Assembly (NCBI GenBank): GCA_044463945.1
Contig: JBIQLW010000005.1
Coordinates: 1 to 64,000 of the forward strand
Direction of reading: 5' to 3'
Source: 62-47 sp044463945
Lineage (GTDB): Bacteria > Pseudomonadota > Alphaproteobacteria > Rhizobiales > Xanthobacteraceae
Length of the DNA: 64,000 bases
A program made the position numbers and the translations under genes. This document shows positions 44,273 to 53,397 of this stretch, one piece after another (the stretch's first letter is position 1; each line of letters begins with the position of its first letter). The notes under the pieces were generated by a model. That model saw only the letters and a list, made by a program, of their open reading frames with translations, did no database searches and was not told the DNA's origin.

Positions 44273-47200
44273 ATGGCGATGCAGGATGTGACGTTGCGTG
44301 ACGTGACACTGGCGGACAAGTACGAGCAGACATCCGGCCGCGTCTATATTTCCGGAATCCAGGCTCTGGTTCGCCTGCCGATGATGCAGCGCGAGCGTGA
44401 CAGCGCGGCCGGCATCAACACGGCGGGGTTCATTTCGGGTTATCGCGGTTCGCCGCTTGGCGCGCTCGACCTTGAGCTGTGGCGCGCGCAGGCGATGCTG
44501 AAGCGCAACGAGATTACGTTTCAGCCGGGATTGAACGAAGACCTCGCGGCCACCAGCGTCTGGGGGAGCCAGCAGGTCGCGCTGCATCCGGCCAGAGTGC
44601 AAGGCGCGTTCGCCATCTGGTACGGCAAGGGGCCGGGCCTCGACCGCACCATGGATGTGTTCAAGCACGCCAACATGGCCGGGACTGCCCGCTATGGCGG
44701 GGTTCTCGCAGTCGCCGGTGACGATCACGGCTGCCAGTCCTCGACCCTTCCGCATCAAAGCGAGCAGTTGTTCGAGGCCGCGTTGATGCCGATCCTCAAC
44801 CCGGCGAACGTGCAGGAATACATCGACTTCGGCCTGCTCGGTTTTGCGCTGTCGCGCTATTCGGGGTGCTGGGTCGGCTTCAAGGCGATCGCGGAAACGG
44901 TTGAAAGCGCGGCGTCGGTCGAGATCGACAATTCACGAATCGTCATCAATACCCCGTCCGATTTCGAGATGCCTCCCGGCGGCTTGAACATCCGCTGGCC
45001 CGATCCGCCGATGGAGGCCGAGCGGCGGCTGCACGGCCCCCGCATGGAGGCGGTTGCTGCCTTTGTGCGGGCCAATGCGATCGACAAGATCGTCGTGGAG
45101 CCGCGTCATCCCCGGTTTGGCATCATCACCACCGGCAAGGCTTATCTGGATGTCCGGCAGGCGTTCGACGACCTTGGCCTTACGCCCGATGCCGTCGCGG
45201 CACTCGGAATCCGGGTCTACAAGGTCGGCCTGACATGGCCTCTCGAACGCGCGGGCGCCCGTCGCTTCGCCGAAGGACTTCAGGACGTGCTGGTGGTCGA
45301 GGAGAAGCGGGGCTTCATCGAGCGGCAACTGGTCGAGATTCTCTACAACCTCCTCGCCGACCGGCGGCCCTCCGTCGTCGGCAAACGCGACGAGGCGGGA
45401 GCGCCCCTGCTGCCAAGCGAGGGTGAGATCACCCCGACCATGGTGGCCAAGGCGATTGCATCGCGCCTTGAACGCTTCGGGGTGTCAAATCCCAATCTGC
45501 GGCAGCGCATTGCGCGGCTGGAGTCGTTCGAGCGCGTGCAGAATGTCGCAAAGTTGCAGCGTTCTCCTTTCTTCTGCTCCGGGTGCCCGCACAATTCCTC
45601 CACCGTGGTGCCCGAGGGCAGCCGTGCGCTTGCCGGCATCGGTTGCCATGGCATGGCGATCTTCATGCCTCACCGCAACACGGTGACGTTCACGCAGATG
45701 GGCGGAGAGGGCGCGACATGGATCGGGCAGGCGCCGTTCGCGCAGGACAAGCATGTCTTCCAGAATCTCGGCGACGGCACCTACACCCATAGCGGCTCGG
45801 TCGCGTTGCGGGCCGCTGCCGCGGCGGGCGTCAACATCACCTACAAGATTCTTTTCAACGACGCGGTGGCGATGACCGGCGGCCAGCCGGCGGAGGGCGG
45901 GTTGTCGGTTCCGCAGATCGCCCATCAGGTCGCGGCCGAGGGCGCGAAGCTGATCGCGGTGATCTCCGACGAGCCGGAGAAATACCCCAACCCGGCGATC
46001 TTCCCGCCAAAGACGATCATTGCCCATCGGGACGAACTGGATGCCATTCAGCGGCGGATGCGTGATACCAGCGGATTGACGGTCATCGTCTACGACCAGA
46101 CATGCGCCGCGGAGAAGCGTCGACGGCGCAAGCGCGGGGAATTTCCCGATCCGCCGCGGCGCGTCTTCATCAACGATGCGGTGTGTGAGGGATGCGGCGA
46201 TTGCTCGACCCAATCCAACTGCATCTCGGTCAAACCGCTCGCAACCGAACTGGGACGGAAACGGCAGATCGATCAATCGTCCTGCAACAAGGATTTTTCC
46301 TGCCTGAAAGGGTTCTGCCCGAGTTTCGTCACCGTTCACGGCGGCAGCATCCGCAAGGCTAAGGTGACGGCGCAGGCGGTTTCCGCCGATCCGCTACAGA
46401 ACCTGCCGCTGCCGCCGGCGCCTCAACTCCACGAGCCCTACAATATCGTCGTCGCGGGTATTGGCGGCACCGGCGTGCTCACGGTCGGCGCGCTCCTGGG
46501 CATGGCGGGGCATATCGAGGGCAAGGGCGTTTCGGTTCTCGACTTCACCGGCATGTCCCAGAAGAACGGCGCGGTCACCAGTCATATTCGCGTCGCGCCG
46601 TCACCGGATGATCTGAAGGCCGTCCGGGTCGGAAGCGGCGCGGCCGATCTCCTGCTCGGATGCGATCTGGTCGTCACCGCGAGCGCCGCGGTTCTGGCGC
46701 TGGCCGAACGCGAGGTGACGAACGCCATTGTCAACACCCACGAACAGCCGACGACGGACTTCATCACCAATCCCGATCTGGAGTTTCCCGGTGCCGACAT
46801 GCGCAAGGCCGTTCTCGATGCGGCCGGCGACAAGCGGACGGACTTCATCGACGCGACGCGCCTTGCGACGCGCCTGCTTGGGGACAGCATCGCCAGCAAC
46901 CTTTTCCTGCTGGGATATGCGTTCCAGAAGGGGTTCATCCCGATCAGCTTCGAGGCTCTGGATCGGGCGATCGAGTTGAACAACGTCTCGGTTGCGGCCA
47001 ATCGCAAGGCGTTCGCGTGGGGCCGGCTCGCGGCTCATAACCCGGCGGCGCTGCCCAAGAGCGTTGAGCCGGTAATCCTGCGACAGGAGGAAAGCGGCCT
47101 CGACTGGCTGATCCGCGATCGCGAACAGCGGCTGACGGCTTATCAGAATGCCGCCTACGCGCGGCGTTATCGGACGCTCGTTGATCGTGCGGTTGCGGCC

Positions 47201-47746
47201 GAGAAGGCGGTAAAGGGAAGCGGCAGGTTCGCCGAAGCCGTGGCGCGCAATTTCTACAAGCTGATGGCGTACAAGGACGAGTACGAGGTCGCGCGTCTTT
47301 ATACTGACGGGCAGTTTATGAAGAAACTCAACGAACAGTTCGAGGGCGATTTCAAGCTCAGCTTCCATCTTGCACCGCCGCTGCTGGCGCGCCGGAACGA
47401 GAACGGGCAATTGACGAAAGCGGCCTATGGATCGTGGATGATGCCGCTGTTTCGAATCCTGGCGCGCGCCAGGGGCCTGCGCGGCACCAGGCTGGACGTA
47501 TTCGGCTATACCGAGGAGCGGCGCGCAGAACGGGCGCTCATCACTCGCTATGAAACCGTCATCGGACACGTCGCGGCCCATTTGACGGCCGACAACGCCG
47601 CGATTGCGATGAAGATCGCCGAAATTCCGGACGGGATTCGCGGCTACGGTCATATCAAGCAAGCCAGCATGGATGTCGCGGCACGCGCGGAGGCGAAATT
47701 GCTGACCGCGTTCAACGCATCGGGTTCGGATCGCGCGGCCGCTTGA
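44273..47746 (+). CDS. Fused indolepyruvate ferredoxin oxidoreductase family protein, copy 2
   Basis: A 1157-residue paralogue of the divergent gene with the same domain order. It has GFISGYRGSPLGALD, FCSGCPHNSSTVVPEG, GGEGATWIGQAPF, the cysteine cluster VCEGCGDCSTQSNC with CNKDFSCLKGFCPSF, and the gamma-domain motif GIGGTGVLTVGALLG. AAGGAG precedes ATG 44273. Differences in the substrate-side N-terminus suggest a different 2-oxoacid preference from copy 1. It would supply acyl-CoA to the acyl-CoA dehydrogenase branch. The reduced ferredoxin's fate is unknown. Confidence 0.92.
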   Translation: MAMQDVTLRDVTLADKYEQTSGRVYISGIQALVRLPMMQRERDSAAGINTAGFISGYRGSPLGALDLELWRAQAMLKRNEITFQPGLNEDLAATSVWGSQQVALHPARVQGAFAIWYGKGPGLDRTMDVFKHANMAGTARYGGVLAVAGDDHGCQSSTLPHQSEQLFEAALMPILNPANVQEYIDFGLLGFALSRYSGCWVGFKAIAETVESAASVEIDNSRIVINTPSDFEMPPGGLNIRWPDPPMEAERRLHGPRMEAVAAFVRANAIDKIVVEPRHPRFGIITTGKAYLDVRQAFDDLGLTPDAVAALGIRVYKVGLTWPLERAGARRFAEGLQDVLVVEEKRGFIERQLVEILYNLLADRRPSVVGKRDEAGAPLLPSEGEITPTMVAKAIASRLERFGVSNPNLRQRIARLESFERVQNVAKLQRSPFFCSGCPHNSSTVVPEGSRALAGIGCHGMAIFMPHRNTVTFTQMGGEGATWIGQAPFAQDKHVFQNLGDGTYTHSGSVALRAAAAAGVNITYKILFNDAVAMTGGQPAEGGLSVPQIAHQVAAEGAKLIAVISDEPEKYPNPAIFPPKTIIAHRDELDAIQRRMRDTSGLTVIVYDQTCAAEKRRRRKRGEFPDPPRRVFINDAVCEGCGDCSTQSNCISVKPLATELGRKRQIDQSSCNKDFSCLKGFCPSFVTVHGGSIRKAKVTAQAVSADPLQNLPLPPAPQLHEPYNIVVAGIGGTGVLTVGALLGMAGHIEGKGVSVLDFTGMSQKNGAVTSHIRVAPSPDDLKAVRVGSGAADLLLGCDLVVTASAAVLALAEREVTNAIVNTHEQPTTDFITNPDLEFPGADMRKAVLDAAGDKRTDFIDATRLATRLLGDSIASNLFLLGYAFQKGFIPISFEALDRAIELNNVSVAANRKAFAWGRLAAHNPAALPKSVEPVILRQEESGLDWLIRDREQRLTAYQNAAYARRYRTLVDRAVAAEKAVKGSGRFAEAVARNFYKLMAYKDEYEVARLYTDGQFMKKLNEQFEGDFKLSFHLAPPLLARRNENGQLTKAAYGSWMMPLFRILARARGLRGTRLDVFGYTEERRAERALITRYETVIGHVAAHLTADNAAIAMKIAEIPDGIRGYGHIKQASMDVAARAEAKLLTAFNASGSDRAAA

Positions 47747-47833
47747 TCCGCGTCGATTGCTTTGATTGCTGGCGTGGATCGCAATCGTGCCGACCCCCGC
47801 GAGCAAGTCGATTCAATAAACTATTGAAGATGG

Positions 47834-48592
47834 ATGGGCGTGATGGATCTGGGAATTGCAGGGCGGACCGCGATCGTTTGTGCCAGTAGCGATGGCCTGG
47901 GGTTCGCATCGGCCCGGTCACTGGCGAAAGCGGGATGTTCGGTCGTCATGAACGGCCGCCGGCCGGATGTGCTTGAAGCCGCGGCCAGGCGCGTGCGCGA
48001 GGAAACCGGCATGCGTGTCGAGGCCGTCGTCGCCGACGTGTCAACCGCAGAAGGGCGCGCCACACTGACGTCGGCCTGTCCCGATCCGGATATCCTGGTC
48101 ACCAACGCCGGCGGACCGCCGAAGAAGGATTTCCGGGAACTGAGCCCGGAGGACTGGTCGCAGGCGCTGAACGCCAACATGCTCTCGGCGATCGCTTTGA
48201 TAACCCACTATGTCGATGGAATGATCGCGCGCAAGTTCGGGCGCATCGTCAATGTGACCTCTATGACGTCGGTGCGGCCGTTCACCAATCTCGATCTGTC
48301 CAACGCGGTGCGGCTCGGTCTCACTGGCTTTGTCGCGGGCGTTTCGCGTCAGGTGGCCGGGCACAACGTGACCATCAACAACCTGCTTCCCGGCTCGTTC
48401 GCGACAGCGAGGGCGCGCGCGCTGGCCGACGCGACCGCGACCGAGCAACTCATCAAGACCATTCCGGCCGGACGATTCGGGGAGCCGGATGAATTCGGAG
48501 ACACCTGCGCGTTCCTGTGCAGCGTCTCCGCCGCGTATATCGTTGGACAGAACATTCTGATCGACGGCGGCTATTGCGCCCGGACCGTTTGA
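47834..48592 (+). CDS. Short-chain dehydrogenase/reductase lacking the YxxxK motif
   Basis: A 252-residue SDR fold protein. The cofactor loop is present in modified form (CASSDGLGFASA), with NAGGPPKKDF (NAG motif), the catalytic-region VNVTSMTSVRP serine, and a C-terminal IDGGYCARTV. At the place of YxxxK the sequence reads LDLSNAVRLGL, with neither Tyr nor Lys. The same LSNAVR variant occurs in some proteins annotated as 3-oxoacyl reductases, so activity may be altered or the mechanism different. It follows the oxidoreductase by 87 bases and could be co-transcribed. ATG 47843 is an alternative start. Confidence 0.85.
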   Translation: MGVMDLGIAGRTAIVCASSDGLGFASARSLAKAGCSVVMNGRRPDVLEAAARRVREETGMRVEAVVADVSTAEGRATLTSACPDPDILVTNAGGPPKKDFRELSPEDWSQALNANMLSAIALITHYVDGMIARKFGRIVNVTSMTSVRPFTNLDLSNAVRLGLTGFVAGVSRQVAGHNVTINNLLPGSFATARARALADATATEQLIKTIPAGRFGEPDEFGDTCAFLCSVSAAYIVGQNILIDGGYCARTV

Positions 48593-48657
48593 GGGCCGAG
48601 CGGTCTGACGCGCGAAATCGGGCGGGCGATCATGTCTTGGCGCGGCAGTGCGATCGC

Positions 48658-51183
48658 TCACGCCCGCTGCACGAAGCTGTCGACGACCTTTTTCTCGCCG
48701 GCCTTGTCGAAGGCGATCGACAGTTTGTTGCCGTCGATCCTCACCACGTGGCCATAGCCGAATTTCTGGTGAAACACCCGGTCGCCCAGCGAATAGTCCG
48801 AGGTGGTGCCGGTCGATTTCGCGATCAGTTCGCCCTCGATGGTGAGCGGCGCGCGGGCGCGGCGCGCGCCGTCGCCATAGGCCGCGCCGCTCTCGTTGAA
48901 GCCGCCGCGCGTGCGGTTGGCCTGCGCGCGCTGCCAGCCGGGCGTCGAATAGTGTGAACCGAAGGCATCGAGGTTGTCGAAGCGCGAGGCGCCGTAGCCG
49001 CCTGAGCCGCCCCAGCCGGCGCCGCCCTTCGACTCGGTGATCTCGACGTTGTCCGCCGGCAGTTCGTCGAGGAAGCGCGACGGCACCGTGGTGGACCAGG
49101 TGCCATGAATGCGCCGGTTGGTGGCAAAATACAGCTTGGCGCGTCTGCGTGCGCGCGTAATGCCGACATGGGCGAGGCGGCGTTCCTCCTCAAGCCCGGC
49201 GCGGCCCTGCTCGTCGAGCGCGCGCTGGTGCGGGAACAGCCCTTCTTCCCAGCCCGGCAGGAATACGTTGTCGAACTCCAGCCCCTTGGCGGAGTGCAGC
49301 GTCATCAGCGACACCGCGTCGTCCTCGGGGCCGCCGTCGCGGTCCATCACCAGCGCGATGTGTTCGAGGAAGCCTTGCAGGTTCTCGAACTCCTCCATCG
49401 AGCGCACCAGTTCCTTGAGGTTTTCGAGCCGGCCGGCGGCGTCGGCCGAGCGGTCCTTCTGCCACATCTCGGTGTAGCCGCTCTCGTCGAGCACGATTTC
49501 CGCCAGCTCGGTATGCGGCATCACCTGGCTTTGCGCGCGCCAGCGTTCGAAACTCTCCATCAGCGCCCGCAGCGTACCGCGCGGCTTGGCCTTGAGTTCG
49601 TCGGTCTCGGCCACCGCGCGCGCGGCTTCCGACAGCGGGATGCGCCGCTTGCGGGCGTGGTCGTAGAGCAGTTGCACGGTGGCGTCGCCGATGCCGCGCT
49701 TCGGCACGTTGATGATGCGCTCGAAGGCGAGATCGTCGGCGGGCGAACTGATGACGCGCAGATAGGCCAGCGCGTCGCGGATTTCGGCGCGCTCGTAGAA
49801 GCGCGGGCCGCCGATCACCCGGTAGGGCAGGCCGAGGGTGACGAAGCGGTCCTCGAACTCGCGCATCTGGAACGAGGCGCGCACCAGAATGGCGATTTCA
49901 TTGAGCCGGTCGCCGGCGCGCTGCAACTGCTCGATCTCCTCGCCGATGGCGCGGGCTTCTTCTTCCGAATCCCACGCGCCGGTGACGGTGACCTTCTCGC
50001 CCTCGACATCCTCGGTGCGCAGCGTCTTGCCGAGCCGGCTTTCGTTGTGCGCGATCAGGTGCGAGGCGGCGGCGAGGATATGGCCGGTCGAGCGGTAGTT
50101 GCGCTCCAGTCGGATGATTTTCGCGCCGGGGAAGTCGTGATCGAAGCGCAGGATGTTGTCCACCTCCGCGCCGCGCCAGCCGTAGATCGACTGGTCGTCG
50201 TCGCCGACGCAGCAGATGTTTTTCTGTTTCAGGACTTCGACGGACGCGGATGGACCCTCACTAGCATGACTGACGTCATCACCGGACCGACGCGTAGCGT
50301 CGTGATCCGGTGATCCATCTTCTGAAAAACTGATGGATTGCCGGGTCAAGCCCGGCAATGACGATTGTGCCGGCGTCTGCGCCAGCAGCCTGAGCCACAG
50401 GTACTGCGCGACGTTGGTGTCCTGATATTCGTCCACCAGAATATACTTGAAGCGGTTCTGATAGCCGCGCAGCACGTCGGGGTTTTCGCGGAACAGCCGG
50501 ATGTTTTCCAGCAGCAGGTCGCCGAAGTCGGCGGCGTTGAGCGTCTTCAGCCGCTCCTGATAGGCGGCGTAGAGCTTGCCGCCGCGGCCGTTGCCGAACA
50601 CCGCGGCCTCGCCGGCCGGCACCTGCGAAGGCGTCAGCCCGCGGTTCTTCCAGCCGTCGATCAGGCCGGCCAGCATCCGCGCCGGCCAGCGCTTGTCGTC
50701 GATGCCGTCGGCTTGCAGCAACTGCTTGAGCAGGCGGATCTGGTCATCGACGTCGAGCACGGTGAAGTTGGATTTCAACTGCACCAGTTCGGCATGGAAG
50801 CGCAGGATGCGGCCGCCGATCGAGTGGAAAGTGCCGAGCCACGGCATTCCCTCGACGGCGTGGCCGAGCATCTGGCCGAGCCGGGTCTTCATCTCCCGCG
50901 CCGCCTTGTTGGTGAAAGTCACCGACAGGATTTCGTGCGGCCGGGCGCGGCCGGTCGAGAGGATGTGGGCGATCCGCGAGGTCAGCACCCGCGTCTTGCC
51001 GGTGCCGGCTCCGGCCAGCACCAGCACCGGGCCGTCCAGCGTCTCCACCGCCTCGCGCTGCTCGGGGTTGAGCGCGGCGAGATAGGGCGGCGCGGCGGCG
51101 GCGCGGGCGCGCGCGGCGATGCCGCCGGCCACCGGCTGGTGGTCGGGCAGGTCATGGCGAAGGAGTTTGTTCGGCTCGGTCAT
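48658..51183 (-). CDS. UvrD/PcrA-type superfamily 1 DNA helicase with in-frame repeat insertion
   Basis: An 841-residue 3-to-5 helicase for nucleotide-excision and mismatch repair and replication-conflict resolution. Motifs include LNPEQREAV (Q motif), AGAGTGKT (Walker A), VDEYQDTN (Walker B), GDDDQSIYGWRGA (motif III) and TLHSAKGLEFDNVF. A Tudor-like C-terminus (GDRVFHQKFGYGHV) is also present. Between VDEYQDTN...LLAQ and KNICCVGDDDQ, residues about 274-303 are encoded by the palindromic element at 50275-50362. The inserted segment sits between motifs II and III, close to the ATP site. The ATG at 51183 gives MTEPNKLLRHDLPDHQP. Confidence 0.93.
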   Translation of the reverse strand: MTEPNKLLRHDLPDHQPVAGGIAARARAAAAPPYLAALNPEQREAVETLDGPVLVLAGAGTGKTRVLTSRIAHILSTGRARPHEILSVTFTNKAAREMKTRLGQMLGHAVEGMPWLGTFHSIGGRILRFHAELVQLKSNFTVLDVDDQIRLLKQLLQADGIDDKRWPARMLAGLIDGWKNRGLTPSQVPAGEAAVFGNGRGGKLYAAYQERLKTLNAADFGDLLLENIRLFRENPDVLRGYQNRFKYILVDEYQDTNVAQYLWLRLLAQTPAQSSLPGLTRQSISFSEDGSPDHDATRRSGDDVSHASEGPSASVEVLKQKNICCVGDDDQSIYGWRGAEVDNILRFDHDFPGAKIIRLERNYRSTGHILAAASHLIAHNESRLGKTLRTEDVEGEKVTVTGAWDSEEEARAIGEEIEQLQRAGDRLNEIAILVRASFQMREFEDRFVTLGLPYRVIGGPRFYERAEIRDALAYLRVISSPADDLAFERIINVPKRGIGDATVQLLYDHARKRRIPLSEAARAVAETDELKAKPRGTLRALMESFERWRAQSQVMPHTELAEIVLDESGYTEMWQKDRSADAAGRLENLKELVRSMEEFENLQGFLEHIALVMDRDGGPEDDAVSLMTLHSAKGLEFDNVFLPGWEEGLFPHQRALDEQGRAGLEEERRLAHVGITRARRRAKLYFATNRRIHGTWSTTVPSRFLDELPADNVEITESKGGAGWGGSGGYGASRFDNLDAFGSHYSTPGWQRAQANRTRGGFNESGAAYGDGARRARAPLTIEGELIAKSTGTTSDYSLGDRVFHQKFGYGHVVRIDGNKLSIAFDKAGEKKVVDSFVQRA
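50275..50362. repeat. Palindromic element inserted in frame in the UvrD/PcrA gene
   Basis: The element starts GTCAT and ends ATGAC. One hairpin, CACCGGA with TCCGGTG, is next to the left end. The other, TTGCCGGG-TCAA-CCCGGCAA, is next to the right end. Internal ATCCATC and GATGGAT match. This is the same outer design as family A with different stems. I recognise the TTGCCGGG half as a frequent repeat of Bradyrhizobium-type genomes. It is translated within the helicase gene. Confidence 0.8.
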
Positions 51184-51345
51184 GCGAATCGTTTCCTCCC
51201 CACGTTGCCACCGTGGGCCGGCGAAGGGGAGGCTTGAGAACAGGATTGCTGTCGATATAGGGCCTGGGTGCGGCGAATGACAGGTTTTTCCCCGCCGGGA
51301 GCCGTCCTCGGGCGGTGGATCGCGCCCGCGCGTCGGTGGAACCGG

Positions 51346-51855
51346 CTATCGGGCTGGCATCCCGATCCTGCGGCCGAGCCCCTCCGGCCGCGGACAGGCG
51401 TCGTGCGCCCGCACGGCCGCGGCGATGCGGGCTCGGATGTCGGTGGGAAAGGGTGCGACCTTGCGCGCGGCCATATCGACGTGGACCGACATGTTCTCGG
51501 AAGTTGCCGACAGCCAGCCGTCGGTGGCGTGGCGCAACTCCTGAAACGTGTGGAGCCGCTTGTCGTCGGCCGCCACCAGCAGCACCGACACCCGCACCGG
51601 GTCGTCGAGATGAATCTCGCGCAGGTAGCGGACGTGGCATTCCGCCGTGAAGGTCGAGCCGCCGCGCGTCTTCAGATATTCGGGGCCGATCCCGAGTTCG
51701 AGCCACACCGCGTCGATGGCCCGGTCGAACAGCACGTTGTAATAGGCCATGTTGAGGTGGCCGTTGTAGTCGATCCACGCCGGCTCGATCCGCATCACCG
51801 GCGCGAGGAAGGGCCTCTGTTCCAGCGGCGGCGCTCCGGCGGCATTCATCGTCAT
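51346..51855 (-). CDS. Hotdog-fold thioesterase
   Basis: A 169-residue acyl-CoA thioesterase of the 4HBT/FcbC type. The catalytic-region signature is WIDYNGHLNMAYYNVLFDRA near residue 28, where an Asp and the following Asn-Gly-His-Leu match the hotdog active site. LRHATDGWLSATSENMSVHV lies further on. AAGGATC precedes ATG 51855; the frame continues upstream but has no family character there. It is divergent from the D-lactate-type dehydrogenase at 51979. The physiological thioester is unknown. Confidence 0.85.
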   Translation of the reverse strand: MTMNAAGAPPLEQRPFLAPVMRIEPAWIDYNGHLNMAYYNVLFDRAIDAVWLELGIGPEYLKTRGGSTFTAECHVRYLREIHLDDPVRVSVLLVAADDKRLHTFQELRHATDGWLSATSENMSVHVDMAARKVAPFPTDIRARIAAAVRAHDACPRPEGLGRRIGMPAR

Positions 51856-51978
51856 GGTTGATCCTTGTCGGGGCGCAAAGCCGGCGGCCGCGGTTCTGCG
51901 AGGATGGGTTTGTGCGATCGGGCGGCCCGTTATACATGGTTTGTGACGGGTGTGCCTCGCCGTCGGGAGGAAGAAGCC

Positions 51979-53397
51979 ATGAACATCCATAATCCGTTCG
52001 ATTTGCCGCATGTCGGCCCGAAAGCGCTGGCGAGCACGCTGGAATCGCTGGCGGCGCGGTTCGGCAACCGGCTGGTGACCTCGCAGGCGGTGCGCGAGCA
52101 GCACGCCCATACCACGACGTGGCTGACGCCGCAGCCGCCGGACGCAGTGGTGATGGCGCAGGAGACGGCGGACATTCAGGATACGGTGCGGATCTGCGCG
52201 GCCAATGGCGTCCCGGTGATCGCCTTCGGCACCGGCACCTCGCTGGAAGGACAGGTCAACGCGGCGGCGGGCGGGGTGTGCATCGACCTGCGCGACATGA
52301 ACCGCCTGCTCGCCGTCCATGTCGAGGACCTCGATTGCGTGGTGGAGCCCGGCATCACCCGCAAGATGCTCAACGACCAGTTACGCGATCAGGGCGTGTT
52401 CTTTCCCATCGATCCGGGCGCCGATGCCTCGATCGGCGGCATGACCGCGACCCGCGCCTCCGGCACCAACGCGGTGCGCTACGGCACCATGCGCGAGAAC
52501 GTGCTGGCGCTGAAGGTGGTGCGCGGCGACGGCGAGATCATCACCACCGGCACGCGGGCGCGAAAGTCGTCGGCGGGCTACGACCTGACGCACCTGTTCG
52601 TCGGCGCCGAGGGCACGCTCGGCATCATCAGCGAGATCACGCTCAAGCTGCGCGGCATCCCCGACACCATCGCCGCCGCCTCGTGCTCGTTCAAGAGCGT
52701 CGGGGACGCCTGCCGCGCCACCATCCTCGCCATCCAGACCGGCATTCCGCTGGCCCGCATCGAGCTGCTCAACGCCGCGCAGGTCGCCGCCTGCAACGCC
52801 TATTCCAAGCTGACGCTGCCGGAGACGCCGCTGCTGCTGCTGGAATTTCACGGCAGCGAGGCCGGGGTCGCCGAGCAGACCGCGATGTTCGCCGACATCG
52901 CCGCCGAATGCGGTGGCGGCGCGTTCGAATGGGCGACGCGGCCCGAGGACCGCACGCGGCTATGGCAGGCGCGCCACGATGCCTATTGGGCGGTAAAGAA
53001 CCTGCGCCCCGGCGCGCAGGGGCTCGCCACCGACGTCTGCGTGCCGATCTCGCGGCTCGCCGACTGCGTGGTCGAAACCGAGGACGACATGAAGGCGAGC
53101 GGCTTTGAAGGGCCGATCGTCGGCCATGTCGGCGACGGTAATTTCCACTGCTCGCTGCTGCTCGATGCCAGCGATCCCGCCGAGGTCGCGCGCGCCGACG
53201 CCTTCCTTCACCGGCTGGTGCAGCGGGCGCAGGCGATGGACGGCACCTGCACCGGTGAGCACGGCATCGGTCAGGGCAAGCAGAAATACCTCGCCGGCGA
53301 ACTCGGGCCGGAGGCGATCGACGCCATGCGCGCGGTGAAGCGGGCGCTCGACCCGCAGAACATCTTCAACCCCGGCAAAATCATGCCGGGGGGATGA
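51979..53397 (+). CDS. FAD-linked D-lactate dehydrogenase-like oxidoreductase
   Basis: A 472-residue flavoprotein of the GlcD/Dld family, oxidising D-lactate or a related D-2-hydroxyacid. The FAD domain has PVIAFGTGTSLEGQVNAA and GGMTATRASGTNAVRYGTM. The C-terminal half has GHVGDGNFHC and GEHGIGQGKQKYL. ATG 51979 is preceded by GGGAGG. Its repeat-rich setting and GC-rich codon choice match the flanks rather than the island, so it is a separate, probably ancestral enzyme. It resembles eukaryotic mitochondrial D-lactate dehydrogenase. Confidence 0.9.
   Translation: MNIHNPFDLPHVGPKALASTLESLAARFGNRLVTSQAVREQHAHTTTWLTPQPPDAVVMAQETADIQDTVRICAANGVPVIAFGTGTSLEGQVNAAAGGVCIDLRDMNRLLAVHVEDLDCVVEPGITRKMLNDQLRDQGVFFPIDPGADASIGGMTATRASGTNAVRYGTMRENVLALKVVRGDGEIITTGTRARKSSAGYDLTHLFVGAEGTLGIISEITLKLRGIPDTIAAASCSFKSVGDACRATILAIQTGIPLARIELLNAAQVAACNAYSKLTLPETPLLLLEFHGSEAGVAEQTAMFADIAAECGGGAFEWATRPEDRTRLWQARHDAYWAVKNLRPGAQGLATDVCVPISRLADCVVETEDDMKASGFEGPIVGHVGDGNFHCSLLLDASDPAEVARADAFLHRLVQRAQAMDGTCTGEHGIGQGKQKYLAGELGPEAIDAMRAVKRALDPQNIFNPGKIMPGG

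Noticed and set aside
51184..51270. A LexA box upstream of the UvrD/PcrA gene.
   Set aside because: A single GAAC is present but the second GAAC at 7-base spacing is missing.
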